Shown: piece by piece, positions 24,181 through 37,800 of the stretch | How positions within the stretch are numbered: position 1 is the first letter of the stretch | Layout of the letters: the number at the start of each line of letters is the position of its first letter | Assembly: GCA_037176725.1 (NCBI GenBank) | Contig: JAZBRS010000074.1 | Location: 66,778,001-66,842,000 of the forward strand | DNA from: Posidonia oceanica | Taxonomy: Eukaryota > Streptophyta > Magnoliopsida > Alismatales > Posidoniaceae | Direction: 5' to 3' | Length of the DNA: 64,000 nt | Program-made: the position numbers and the translations under genes | The notes under the pieces: model-generated | Told to the model about the DNA's origin: nothing | The model's input: only the letters and a program-made list of their open reading frames with translations | Databases searched by the model: none

Positions 24181-27153
24181 AAACTTATCATCCAACCTTT
24201 GCGGTCGATCGGTTCAAAACCTATCCTTTCCAGTCGATAAGTCTGTAACTCATCATCCAACCGTTGCTGTCGATAGGTCCGAAACCTATCCATTCTGGTC
24301 GATTAGTCCGAAACTTATCATCCAACCTTTGCGGTCGATGGGTCCGAAACCTATCCTTTCCGGTCGATAAGTCCAAAACTTATCATCCAACCTTTGCGGT
24401 TGATAGGTCCGAAACCTATCCTCTCCGGTCGATAAGTCCGTAACTTATCATCCAACCTTTGCGGTCGATGGGACCGAAACCTATCCTTTCCGGTCGATAA
24501 GTCCGTCACTTATCATCCAACCTCTGTGGTCGATGGGTTCAACACCTATCCTTTCTGGTCGATTAGTCCGTAACTTATAATCCAACCGTTGCTGTCGATG
24601 GGTCCGAAACCTATCCTTTCCTGTCGATAAGTCCGAAACTTATCATCCAAACTTTGCGGTCGATGGGTCCGAAACCTATCCTTTTCGCTCCATAAGTCCG
24701 AAACTTATCATCCAACCTTTGTGGTCGATAGGTCCGAAACCTATCCTTTCCGGTCGATAAGTCTGAAACTTATCATCCATCCTTTGCGGTCGATGGGTCC
24801 GAAACCTATCCTTTCCGGTCGATAAGTCCGAAACTTATCAAACAACCTTTGCGGCCGATAGGTCCGAAACCTATCCATTCCGGTCGATAAGTCCGTAACT
24901 TATCATCCAACCTTTGCGGTCGATGGGTCCGAAACCTATCGTTTCAGGTCGATATGTCCGTAACTTAACATCCAACCATTGTGGTCGATAGGTCCGAAAC
25001 CAATCCTTTCCGGTCGATAAGTCCGAAACTTATCATCCAACCTTTGCGGTCGATGGGTCCGAAACCAATCATTTCCGTTCGATAAGTCCGAAACTTATCA
25101 TACAACCTTTGCGGTTGATAGGTCCGAAACCTATCCTTTCCGGTCGATAAGTCCGTAACTTATCATCCAACCTTTGCGGTCGATGGGTCCGAAACCTATC
25201 CTTTTCGATCGATAAGTCCGTAATTTATCATCCAACCATTGCGGTCGATGGGTCCGAAACCTATTCTTTCCGGTCGATAAGTCCGTAACTTATCATCCAA
25301 CCACTGCGGTCAATGAGTTCGAATCCTATCCTTTCCGGTCGATAAGGCCGTAACTAATCGTCCAACCTATGCGGTCGATGGGTCCGAAACCTACCCTTTC
25401 CGGTCGATAAGTTCGAAACTTATCATCCAACCTTTGCGGTCGATGGGTTCAAAACCTATCCTTTCCGGTCGATAAGTCCGTAACTTATCATCCAACCGTT
25501 GCTGTCGATGGGTCCGAAACCTATCCTTTCCAGTCGATAAGTCCGAAACTTATCATCCAACCTTTGTGGTCGATGGGTCCGAAACCTATCCTTTTCGGTC
25601 GGTAAGACCGAAACTTATCATCCAACCTTTGTGGTCGATAGGTCCGAAACCTATCCTTTCCGATCGATAATTCCGAATCTTATCATCCAGCCTTTGCGGT
25701 CGATGTGTCCGAAACCTAACCTTTCCGGTCGATAAGTCCGAAACTTATCATACAACCTTTGCGATCGATAGGTCCGAAACCTATCCTTTCCGGTCGATAA
25801 GTCCGATACTTATCATCCAACCTTTGCAGTCGATGGGTCCGAAACCTATTCTTTCCGGTCGATAAGTCCGAAACTTATCATCCAACCTTTGCGGTCGATA
25901 GGTCCGAAACCTATCCTCTCCGGTCGATAAGTCCGTAACTTATCATCCAACCTTTGCGGTCGATGGGTCCGAAACCTATCCTTTCCAGTCGATAGGTCTG
26001 TAACTTATCATCCATCCTCTGCTGTCGATCGGTCCGAAGCCTATCCTTTCTGGTCTATAAGTCCGTAACTTATCATCCAACCTCTACGGTCGATGGGTCC
26101 GAAAACTATCCATTCCGGTCGATAAGTCTGTAACTTATCATCCATCCTCTGCTGTCGATGGGTCCGAAGCCTATCCTTTCTGGTCTATAAGTCCGTAACT
26201 TATCATCCAACCTCTACGGTCGATGGGTCCGAAAACTATCCATTCCGGTCGATAAGTCCGTAACTTGTCATCCAACCTTTGCGGTCGTTTGGTCCGAAAC
26301 CTATCCTTTCCGGTCGTTATGTCTGTAACTTATCATCCAACCTTTGCGGTCGATGGGTCCGAAACCTATCCTTTCCGGTCGATATGTCTGAAACTTATCA
26401 TCCAACCTTTGCAGTCGATGGGTCCAAAACCTATCCTTTCCGGTCGATAAGTCCGTAACTTATCATCCAACCTTTGCAGCCGATGGGTCCGAAACCTATC
26501 CATTCCAGTCGATAAGTCCGAAACTTATCATCCTACCTTTGCGGTCGATGGGTCCGAAACCTATCCTTTCCGGTCGATAAGTCCGAAACTTATCATCAAA
26601 CCTTTGCGGTCGATATGTCCGAAACCTATCCTTTCCAGTCGATTAGTCCGAAACTTATCATCCAACCTTTGGGTCGATTGGTCCGAAACCTATCCTTTCC
26701 AGTCGATAAGTCCGAAACTTATCATCCAGCCTTTGCGGTCGATAGGTCCGAAACCAATCCTCTTCGGTCGATAAGTCCGTAACTTATCATCCACCCTTTG
26801 CAGTCGATGGGTCCGAAACCTATCCGTTCCGGTCGATAAGTCCGTAACTTATCATCCAAGCATTGCGGTCGATGGGTCCGAAGCCTATCCTTTCTGGTCG
26901 ATATGTCCGTAACTTATCATCCAAACTATGCGGTCGATGGGTCCGAAACCTATCCTTTCCGGTCGATATGTTCGTAACTTATCATCCAACCTTCGCGGTC
27001 GATGGGTCCGAAACTTATCCTTTCTGGTCGCTAAGTCCGTAACTTATCATCCATCCTCTGCGGTCAATAAGTTCGAAACCTATCCTTTCCGGTCGATAAG
27101 TCCGTAACTTATCATCCAACCTTTGCGGTCGATGGGTCCGAAAGCTAACCTTT
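24181..27153 (+). repeat. Higher-order block R, copy 3, shortened near its left end
   Basis: The first 100 bases resemble 11755-11850; the sequence then jumps to the equivalent of 12433. The total loss relative to the 6208-bp repeat is 592 bp, equal to eight whole units plus two A halves, as expected because the lost part holds the A-A junction. From 24301 it is collinear with R2 at +5616. It also carries a 130-bp gain near 26126 and a 130-bp loss near 26375. Confidence 0.85.
25987..26255 (+). repeat. Two-unit (130-bp) tandem duplication in R3
   Basis: The pair of units containing CCTCTGCTGTCGAT, TGGTCTATAAG, CCTCTACGG and GAAAACTATCC appears twice in a row here and once in R1, R2, R4, R5 and R6. 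The first copy has extra changes (GATAGGTCTG, GATCGGTCC). Confidence 0.85.
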
Positions 27154-29795
27154 CCAGTCGATAAGACCAAAACTTTTCATGCAACCTTTGCGGTCGATTG
27201 GTCCGAAACCTATCCTTTCTGGTCGATAAGTCCATAACTTATCATCCAACCTTCGCGGTCGATGGGTCCGAAACATATCCTTTCCGGTCGATAAGTCCAA
27301 AACTTATCATCCAACCTTTGCGGTCGATAGTTCCGAAACCTATCCTTTCCGGACGATTCGTCCGAAACTTATCATCCAACCTTGACAGTCGATGGGTCCG
27401 AAACCTATCCATTCCGGTCGATTAGTCCGAAACTTATCATCCACCCTTTGCGGTCAATAGGTCCAAACCCTATCCTCTCCAGTCGATAAGTCCGTAACTT
27501 ATCATCCAACCTTTGCGGTCGTTGGGTCCGAAACCTATCCATTCCGGTCGATAAGTCTAAAACATATCATCCAACCTTTACGGTCGATGGGTCCGAAGCC
27601 CATCCTTTCTGGTCTTTAAGTCCGTAACATATCATCCAACCTCTACGGTCGATGGGTCCGAAACCTATCCTTTCCGGTCGATATGTCCGTAACTTATCAT
27701 CCAACCTTTGCGGTCGTTGGGTACGAAACCTATCCATTCCGGTGGATAAGTCCGTAACTTATCATCCAACCTTTGCGGTCGTTGGGTCCGAAACATATCC
27801 ATTCCGGTCGATAAGTCTGAAACTTATCATCCAACCTTTGCAGTCGATGGGTCCAGTACCAATCCTTTCCGATCGATAAGTCCGTAACTTAACATCCAAC
27901 CTTTGCGGTCGATAGATCCGAAACCTATCCTTTCCGATCGATCAGTCCGTAACTTACCATCCAACCTTTGCGGTCGATGGGTCCGAAACCTATCCTTTCC
28001 GTTCGATAAGTCCGTAACTTATCATCCAACCTTTGCGGTCGATGGGTTCGAAACCTATCCTTTCTAGCCGATAAGTCCGTAATTTATCATCCAACCTATG
28101 CGGTCGATGGGTCCGAAACCTATCCTTTCCGGTCGATAAGTCCGTAACTTATCATCCAACCATTGCGGTCGATGGGTCCGAAACCTATCCTATCCGGTCG
28201 ATAAGTCTGCAACTTATCATCCAACCTTCGCGGTCGATGGGTCCAAAACCTATCCTTTCCGGTCGATAAGTCCGTAACTTATCATCCAACCTTTGCAGTC
28301 GATGGGTCCGAAACCTATCCTTTCCGGTCGATAAGTCCGAAACTTTTCATCCAACCTTTGCGGTCGATCGGTCCGAACCCTATCCTTTCCGGTCGATAAG
28401 TCCGAAACTTATCTTCCAACCTTTGCAGTCGATAGGTCCGAAACCTATCCTTTCCGGTCGATTAGTCCGAAACTAATCATCCAACCTTTGGGTCGATGGG
28501 TCCGAAACCTATCCTTTCCGGTCGAATAGTCCGAAACCTATCATCCAGCCTTTGCGGTCGATAGGTCCGAAACCTATCCTCTCCGGTCGATAAGTCTGTA
28601 ACTTATCATCCAACCTTTGCGGTCGATGCGTCCGAATCCTATCCTTTCGGGTCGATATGTCCGTAACTTATCATCCAACCTTTGCGGTCGATGGGTCCGA
28701 AACCTTCCCTTTCCGGTCGCTTAGTACGAAACTTATCATCCAACCTTTGCGGTCGATGGGTTCAAAACCTATCCATTCTGGTCGATAAGTCCCTAACTTA
28801 TCATCCAACCGTTGCGGTCGATGGGTCCGAAACCTATCCTTTCCAGTCGATAAGTCCGTAACTTATCATCCAACCTTTGCGGTCATAGGGTCCGAAACCA
28901 ATCCTTTCCGATCGATAAGTCTGAAACTTATCATCCAACCTTTGCAGTCGATGGGTCCAAAACCGATCCTTTCCAGTCGATAAGTCCGTAACTTATCATC
29001 CAACCTTTGCGGCCGATAGGTCCGAAACCTATCCTTTCCGATCGATAAGTCCGTAACTTACCGTCCAACCTATGCGGTCGATGGGTCCGAAACCTATCCT
29101 TTCCGGTCGATAAGTCCGAAACATATCATCCAACCTTTGCGGTCGATAGGTCCGAAACCAAGCCTTTCCGGTCGATTAGTCCGAAACTTATCATCCAACT
29201 TTTGGGTCGATGGGTGCGAAACCTATCCTTTCCGGTCGATAAGTCAGTAACTTATCACCCAACCTTTGCGGTCGATGGGTTCGAAACCTATCCTTTCTAG
29301 TCGATAAGTCCGAAACCTATCATCCAATCTTTGCGGTCGATGCGTCCGAAACCTATCCTTTCCGTTTGATAAGTCTGTAACATATCATCCAACCTCTGCG
29401 GTCGATGAGTTCGAAACCTATCCTTTCCTGTCGATAAGTCCGTAACTGTTCATCCAACCTTTGCGGTCGTTGGGTCCGAAACCTATCCTTTCCGGTCGAT
29501 AAGTCTGAAACTTATCATCCAACCTTTGCTGTCGATGGGTCCATAACCTATCCTTTCCGGTCATTAAGTCCGTAACTTATCATCCAACCTTTGCGGTCGA
29601 TAGGTCCGAAACCTATCCTTTCCGGTCGATCAGTCCGAAACTTATCCTCTCCGGTCGATAAGTCCGTAACTTATCTTCCAGCCTTCGCGGTCGATGGGTC
29701 CGAAACCATTCCTTTCCGGTCGATAAGTCCGAAACATATCATCCAACCTTTGCAGTCGATAGGACCGAAACCTATACTTTCTGGTCGATAAGCCC
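27154..29795 (+). repeat. Higher-order block P, copy 4
   Basis: Collinear with P3 at +5616 and P1 at +22643. GACGATTCGTCC lies near 27352. Unlike P2 and P3 it runs on into Q-type sequence, as P1 does, which restores the P-Q order of the left side. Confidence 0.86.
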
Positions 29796-32700
29796 GAAAC
29801 TTATCATCCAACCTTTGCGGTCGGTGGGTCCGAAACCTATCCTTTCCGGTCGATAAGTCCGTAACTTATCATCCTACCTTTGCAGTCGATGGGTCCGAAA
29901 CCTATCCTTTTCGGTCAATAAGTCCGAAACTTATCATCCAACCTTTGTGGTCGATAAGACCGAAACCTATCCTTTCCGGTCGATAAGTCCGAAACTTATC
30001 ATCCATCCATTGCGGTCAATGGGTCCGAAACCTATCCTTTCCGGTCGATAAGTCTGAAACTTATCATCCCGCCTTTGCGGACGATAGGTCCGGAACCAAT
30101 CCTGTCCAGTCGATAAGTCCGTAAATTATCATCCAACCTTTACGGTCGATGGGTCCGAAACCTATCCGTTCCGGACGATAAGTCTGTAACTTATCATCCA
30201 ACCTATGCGGTCGATGGGTCCGAAGCCTATCCTTTCTGGTCGATAAGTCCGTAACATATCATCCAACCTCTGCGGTCGATGGGTCCGAAACCTATCCTTT
30301 CCGGTCGATAAGTCCGTAACTTATCATCCAACCTTTGCGGTCGATGGATCCAAAACCTATCCTTTCCGGTCGATAAGTCCGTAATTTATCATCCAACCTT
30401 TGCGGTCGATTGGTCCGAATCCTATCCTTTCCAGTCGATAAGTCCGTAACTTTTCATCCATCCTCTGCGGTCATTGAGTTCGAAAACTATCCTTTCCGGT
30501 CGATAAGTCCGTAACTTGCCATCGAACCTTTGCGGTCAATGGGTCCGAAACCTTCCCTTTCCGGTCGATAAGTCCGAAACTTATCATCCAACCTTTGCGG
30601 TCGATGGGTTCAAAACCTATCCTTTCCGGTCGATAAGTCCATAACATATCATCCAACCGTTGCGGTCGATGGGTCTTGAACCTATCCTTTCCAGTCGATA
30701 AGTCCGAAACTAATCATCCAACCTTTGCGGTCGATGGGTTCGAAACCTATCCTTTCCAGTCGATAAGTCCAAAACTTTTCATGCAACCTTCGCGGTCGAT
30801 AGGTTCGAAACCTATCCATTCTGGTCGATAAGTCCGTAATTTATCATCCAACCAACGCGGTAGACGGGTCCGAAACCTATCCTTTCCGGTCGATAAGTCC
30901 GAAACTTATCATCCAACCTTTGCTGTCGATAGGTCCGAAACCTATCCTTTCTGGTCAACGTATCCTAAACTTATCATCCAACCTTTGCGGTCGATGGGTC
31001 CGAAACCTTTCCTTTCCGGTCGATAAGTCCGTAACTTGGCATCCAGCCTTTGCGGTCGATGGGTCCGAAACCTATCGTTTCAGGTCGATAAGTCTGAAAC
31101 TTAACATCTAACCATTGAGGTCGATCGGTCCGAAACCTATCCTTTCCGATCGATAAGTCCGTAACTTATCATCCAACCTTTGCGGTCGATCGGTCCGAAA
31201 CCAATCATTTCCGGTCGATAAGTCCGAAACTTATCATACAAGCTTTGCGGTCGATAGGTCCGAAACCTTTCCTTTCCGGTCGATAAGTCCGTAACTAATC
31301 GTCCAACCTTTGCTGTCGATGGGTCCGAAACCTACCCTTTCCGGTCGATAAGTCCGTAATTTATCATCCAACCATTGCGGTCGATGGGTCCGAAACCTAT
31401 CCTTTCGGTCGATAAGTCCGTAACTTGTCATCCAACCTCTGCGGTCAATGAGTTCGAAACCTATCCTTTTCGGTAGAGAAGTCTGTAACATATCATCCAT
31501 CCTTTGCGGTCGATGGGTCCGAAACCCACCCTATCAGGTCGATAAGTCCGAAACTTATCAACCAACCTTTGCGGTCGATCGGTTCAAAACCTATCCTTTC
31601 CAGTCGATAAGTCCGTAACTTATCATCCAACCGTTGTTGTCGATGGGTCCGAAACCAATCCTTTCCTGTCGATAAGTCCGAAACTTATCATCCAACCTTT
31701 GCGGTCGATGGGTCCGAAACCTATGCTTTTCGGTCGATAAGTCCGAAACTTATCCTCCAACCATTGTGGTCGATAGGACCGAAACCTATCCTTTCCGGTC
31801 GATAAGTCCGAAACTTATCATCCATCCTTTGCGGTCGATAAGTCCGAAACTTATCATCCAACCTTTGCGGTCGATGGGTTCAACACCGATCCGTTCCGGT
31901 CGATTAGTCCGTAACTTATCATCCTACCTTTGCGGTCGATGGGTCCGAAACCTATCCTTTTCGGTCGATAAGTTCGAAACTTATCATCCAACCTTTGTGG
32001 TCGATAGGTCCGAAACCTATCCTTTCCGGTCGATAAGTCCGAAACTTATCATCCATCCTTTGCGGTCGATGGGTCCGAAACCTATCCTTTCCGGTCGATT
32101 AGTCAGAAACTAATCATCCAGCCTTTGCTGTCGATAGGTCCGAAACCAATCCTCTCCGGTCGATAAGTCCGTAACTTATCATCCAACCTTTGCGGGCGAA
32201 GGGACCGAAACCTATCTGTTCCGGTCCATAAGTCCGTAACTTATCATCCAACCTATGCGGTCGATGGGTCCGAAGCCTATCCTTTCGGGTCGATAAGTCC
32301 GAAACTTATCATCCAACCTCTGCGGTGGATGGGTCCGAAACCTATCCTTTCCGGTCGATAAGTCCGTAACTTATCATTCAACCTTTGCGGTCGATGGGTC
32401 CAAAACCTATCCTTTCCGGTCGATAAGTACGTAATTTTTCATCCAACCTTTGCAGTCGATGGGTCCGAAACCTATCCTATCCGGTCGATAAGTCCGTAAC
32501 TTATCAACCATCCTCTGCGGTCATTGAGTTCGAAACCTATCCTTTCCGGTCGATAAGTTCGTAACATATCGTCCAACCTTTGCGGTCGATGGGTCCGAAA
32601 CCTTCCCGTTCCAGTCGATAAGTCCGAAACTTATCATCCAACCTTTGCGGTCGATGGGTTCAAAACCTATCCTTTCCGGTCGATAAGTCCGTAACTTATC

Positions 32701-34311
32701 ATCCAACCGTTGCAGTCGATGGGTCCAAAACCAATCCGTTCCAGTCGATTAGTCCGAAACTTATCATCCAACCTTTGCGGTCGATGGGTCCGAAACCTAT
32801 CCTTTCCGGTCGATAAGTCCAAAATTTCAATGCAACCATTGCGGTCGATAGGTATGAAACCTATCCTTTCCGGTCGATTAGTCCGAAACTTATCATCCAA
32901 CCTTTGCGGTCGATGGGTCCGAAACCTATCCTTTCCGGTCGATATGTCCGAAACTTATCATCCAACCTTTGCGGTCGATAGGTCCGTAACCTATCCTCTC
33001 CGGTCGTTAAGTCCGTAACATATCATCCAACCTTTGCGGTCGATGGGTCCGAAACCTATCCTTTCCGGTTGATAAGTCCGTAACATATCATCCAACCTCC
33101 GCGGTCGATGAGTTCGAAACCTACCCTTTCCGGTCGATAAGTCCGTAACTGTTCATCCAACCTTTGCGGTGGTTGGGTCCGAAACATATCCTTTCCGGTC
33201 GATAAGTCCGAAACTTATCATCCAACCTTTGCAGTCGATGGGTCAAAAACCTATCCTTTCCTGTCGGTAAGTCCGTAACTCATCATCCTACCTTTGCGGT
33301 CGATAGGTCTGAAACCTATCCTTTCCGGTCGATTAGTACGGAACTTATCATCCAACCTATGGGTCGATGGGTTTGAAACCTATCCTTTCCGGTCGATCAG
33401 TCCGAAACTTATCATCCAACCTTTGCAGTCGATAGGTCCGAAACCTTTCCTCTCCGGTCGATAAGTCCGTAACTTATCTTCCAACCTTGGTAGTCGATGG
33501 GTCCGAAACCAATCCTTTCCGGTCGATAAGTCCGAAACTTATCATCCAACCTTTGCAGTCGATAGGACCGAAACCTATCCTTTCCGGTCGATAAGTCCGA
33601 AACTTATCATCCAACCGTTGCGGTCGATGGGTCCGAAACCTATCCTTTCCGGTCGATAAGTCCGAAGCTTATCATCCAACCTTTGTGGTCGATCGGTCCG
33701 AAACCTATCCTTTCCGGTCGATAAGTCCGTAACTTATCATCCAACCTTTGCGGTCGATAGGTCCGAAACCTATCCTTTCTGGTCGACATATCCACAACTT
33801 ATCATCCAACCTTCGCGGTCGTTGGGACTGAAGCCAATCCTTTCTGGTCGATTAGTCCGTAACTTATCATCCAACCTCTACGGTCGATGGGTCCGAAACG
33901 TATCCTTTCCAGTCGACAAGTCCGTGACTAATCATCCAAGCTTTGCGGTCGTTGGGTCCGAAACCAATCCTTTCCGGTTGATAAGTCCGTAACTTATCAT
34001 CCAACCTTCGCGGTCGTTGGGTCCGAAACCTATCCTTTCCGGTCGATATGTCTGAAACTTATTATCCAACCTTTGCGGTCGATGGGTCCAAAACCTATCC
34101 TTTACGGTCGATAAGTCCGAAACTTATCATCCAACCTTTGCAGTCGATAGGACCGAAACCTATCCTTTCCGGTCGATAAGTCCGAAACTTATCATCCAAC
34201 CTTTGCGGTCGATGGGTCCGAAACCTATCCTTTCCGGTCGATAAGTCCGAAACTTATCATCCAACCTTTGCGGTCGATAGGTCCGAAACCGATCCTTTCC
34301 GGTCGATAAGT
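29796..34311 (+). repeat. Higher-order block Q, copy 2
   Basis: Collinear with Q1 at +22643 to about 33240, then at +22967 from about 33600. The 324-bp difference is an insertion at 33245-33575 that resembles the start of the G block. CGTTTCAGG, the A-A junction (31797-31868) and GCGGTGGATGGG are all kept. Scattered substitutions separate it from Q1. Confidence 0.83.
33245..33575 (+). repeat. G-like five-unit insertion inside Q2
   Basis: Absent from Q1. It contains GATTAGTACGGAAC, CCTATGGGTCGATGG, GATCAGTCCG and ACTTATCTTCC in the same order as the G block (48044-48200). Its length, about 324 bp, is five units less one base, and CCTATGGG carries a 1-bp deletion. Confidence 0.75.
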
Positions 34312-34855
34312 CCGAAATTATCATCCAACCTTTGCGGTCGTTAGGTCCGAAACCTATCCTTTCTGGTCAACATATCCTTAACTTTTCATCCAACCATCGT
34401 GGTCGATGGGTCCGAAACCTATCCTTTCCGGTCGATAAGTCTGAAACTTATCATCCAACCTTTGCGGTCGATAGGTCCGAAACCTATCCTTTCCGGTCGA
34501 TAAGTCCGTGACTTATCATCCAACCATTGCGGTCGATGGGTCCGAAACCTATCCTTTCCGGTCGATAAGTCCGAAACTTATCATCCAACCTTTGCGGTCG
34601 ATAGGTCCGAAACCGATCCTTTCCAGTCGATAAGTCCGAAATTATCATCCAACCTTTGCGGTCGTTAGGTCCGAAACCTATCCTTTCTGGTCAACATATC
34701 CTTAACTTTTCATCCAACCATCGTGGTCGATGGGTCCGAAACCTATCCTTTCCGGTCGATAAGTCTGAAACTTATCATCCAACCTTTGCGGTTGATAGGT
34801 CCGAAACCTATCCTTTCGGTCGATAAGTCCGTAACTTATCATCCAACCTCTGCTG
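34300..34855 (+). repeat. Tandem duplication, period 324 bp, at the R4 left end
   Basis: CATATCCTTAACTTTTC occurs at 34371 and 34695, and CCATCGTGG follows both. Five units are repeated; the period is 324 and not 325 because one unit reads CCGAAATTATC, one base short. R1 has a single copy, although its own flanks differ. Confidence 0.8.
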
Positions 34856-37800
34856 TCAAAGAGTTCGAAACCTAACCTTTCCGGTAGATAAGACTGTAAC
34901 TTATCATCCAACCTTTGCGGTCGATGGGTCCGAAACCCACCCTATCCGGTCGATAAGTCCGAAACTTATCATCCAACCTTTGCGGTCGATCGGTTCAAAA
35001 CCTATCCTTTCCAGTCGATAAGTCCGTAACTCATCATCCAACCGTTGCTGTCGATGGGTCCGAAACCCATCCTTTCCAGTCGATAAGTCCGAAACTTATC
35101 ATCCAACCTTTGCGGTCGATGGGTCCGAAACCTATCCTTTTCGGTCGATGAGTCCGAAACTTATCATCCATCCTTTGCGGTCGATGAGTCCGAAACTTAT
35201 CATCCAACCTTTGCGGTCGATGGGATCAACACCTATCCTTTCAGGTCGATAAGTCCGTAACTTATCATCCAACCGTTGCTGTCGATGGGTCCGAAACCTA
35301 TCCTTTCCTGTCGATAAGTCCGAAACTTATCAACCAAACTTTGCGGTCGATGGGTCCGAAACCTATCCTTTTCGGTCCATAAGTCCGAAACTTATCATCC
35401 AACCTTTGTGGTCGATAGGTCCGAAACCAATCCTTTCCGGTCGATAAGTCCGAAACTTATCATCCATCCTTTGCGGTCGATGGGTCCGAAACCTATCCTT
35501 TCCGGTCGATAAGTCCGAAACTTATCATACAACCTTTGCGGCCGATAGGTCCGAAACCTATCCATTCTGGTCGATAAGTCCGTAACATATCATCCAACCT
35601 TTGCGGTCGTTGGGTCCGAAACCTATCCTTTCCGGTCGATAAGTCCGAAACTTATCATCCAACCTTTGCGGTCGATAGGTCCGAAACCTATACATTCCGG
35701 TCGATTAGTCCGAAACTTATCATCCAACCTTTGCGGTCGATGGGTCCGAAACCTATCCTTTCCGGTCGATAAGTCCAAAACTTATCATCCAACCTTTGCG
35801 GTTGATAGGTCCGAAACCTATCCTCTCCGGTCGATAAGTCCGTAACTTATCATCCAACCTTTGCGGTCGATGGGACCGAAACCTATCCTTTCCGGTCGAT
35901 AAGTCCGTCACTTATCATCCAACCTCTGTGGTCGATGGGTTCAACACCTATCCTTTCTGGTCGATTAGTCCGTAACTTATAATCCAACCGTTGCTGTCGA
36001 TGGGTCCGAAACCTATCCTCTCCTGTCGATAAGTCCGAAACTTATCATCCAAACTTTGCGGTCGATGGGTCCGAAACCTATCCTTTTCGGTCCATAAGTC
36101 CGAAACTTATCATCCAACCTTTGTGGTCGATAGGTCCGAAACCTATCCTTTCCGGTCGATAAGTCTGAAACTTATCATCCATCCTTTGCGGTCGATGGGT
36201 CCGAAACCTATCCTTTCCGGTCGATAAGTCCGAAACTTATCAAACAACCTTTGCGGCCGATAGGTCCGAAACCTATCGATTCCGATCGATAAGTCCGTAA
36301 CTTATCATCCAACCTTTGCGGTCGATGGGTCCGAAACCTACCGTTTCAGGTCGATATGTCCGTAACTTAACATCCAACCATTGTGGTCGATAGGTCCGAA
36401 ACCAATCCTTTCCGGTCGATAAGTCCGAAACTTATCATCGAACCTTTGCGGTCGATGGGTCCGAAACCAATCATTTCCGTTCGATATGTCCGAAACTTAT
36501 CATACAACCTTTGCGGTTGATAGGTCCGAAACCTATCCTTTCCGGTCGATAAGTCCGTAACTTATCATCCAACCTTTGCGGTCGATGGGTCCGAAACCTA
36601 TCCTTTTCGATCGATAAGTCCGTAATTTATCATCCAACCATTGCGGTCGATTGGTCCGAAACCTATTCTTTCCGGTCGATAAGTCCGTAACTTATCATCC
36701 AACCACTACGGTCAATGAGTTCGAATCCTATCCTTTCCGGTCGATAAGGCCGTAACTAATCGTCCAACCTTTGCGGTCGATGGGTCCGAAACCTACCCTT
36801 TCCGGTCGATAAGTTCGAAACTTATCATCCAACCTTTGCGGTCGATGGGTTCAAAAACTATCCTTTCCGGTCGATAAGTCCGTAACTTATCATCCAACCG
36901 TTGCTGTCGATGGGTCCGAAACCTATCCTTTCCAGTCGATAAGTCCGAAACTTATCATCCAACCTTTGTGGTCGTTGGGTCCGAAACCTATCCTTTTCGG
37001 TCGGTAAGACCGAAACTTATCATCCAACCTTTGTGGTCGATAGGTCCGAAACCTATCCTTTCCGGTCGATAATGCCGAATCTTATCATCCAGCCTTTGCG
37101 GTCGATGTGTCCGAAACCTAACCTTTCCGGTCGATAAGTCCGAAACTTATCATACAACCTTTGCGATCGATAGGTCCAAAACCTATCCTTTCCGGTCGAT
37201 AAGTCCGATACATATCATCCAACCTTTGCGGTCGATGGGTCCGAAACCTATCCTTTCCGGTCGATAAGTCCGAAACTTATCATCCAACCTTTGCGGTCGA
37301 TAGGTCCGAAACCTATCCTCTCCGGTCGATAAGTCCGTAACTTATCATCCAACCTTTGCGGTTGATGGGTCCGAAACCTATCCTTTCCAGTCGATAAGTC
37401 TGTAACTTATCATCCATCCTCTGCTGTCGATGGGTCCGAAGCCTATCCTTTCTGGTCTATAAGTCCGTAACTTATCATCCAACCTCTACGGTCGATGGGT
37501 CCGAAAACTATCCATTCCGGTCGATAAGTCCGTAACTTGTCATCCAACCTTTGCGGTCGTTTGGTCCGAAACCTATCCTTTCCGGTCGTTATGTCTGTAA
37601 CTTATCATCCAACCTTTGCGGTCGATGGGTCCGAAACCTATCCTTTCCGGTCGATAAGTCCGTAATTTATCATCCAACCTTTGCGGTCGATGGGTCCGAA
37701 ACCTATCCTTTTCGATCGATAAGTACGTAATTTATCATCCAACCAATGCGGTCGATGGGTCCGAAACCTATCCTTTCCGGTCGATATGTCTGAAACTTAT

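Noticed and set aside
31766..32113. 115-codon frame near the A-A junction
   Set aside because: It is long only because the 29-bp register shift skips an expected TAA. The equivalent place in Q1 (9096-9305) gives a shorter frame, so it is not conserved even between copies.
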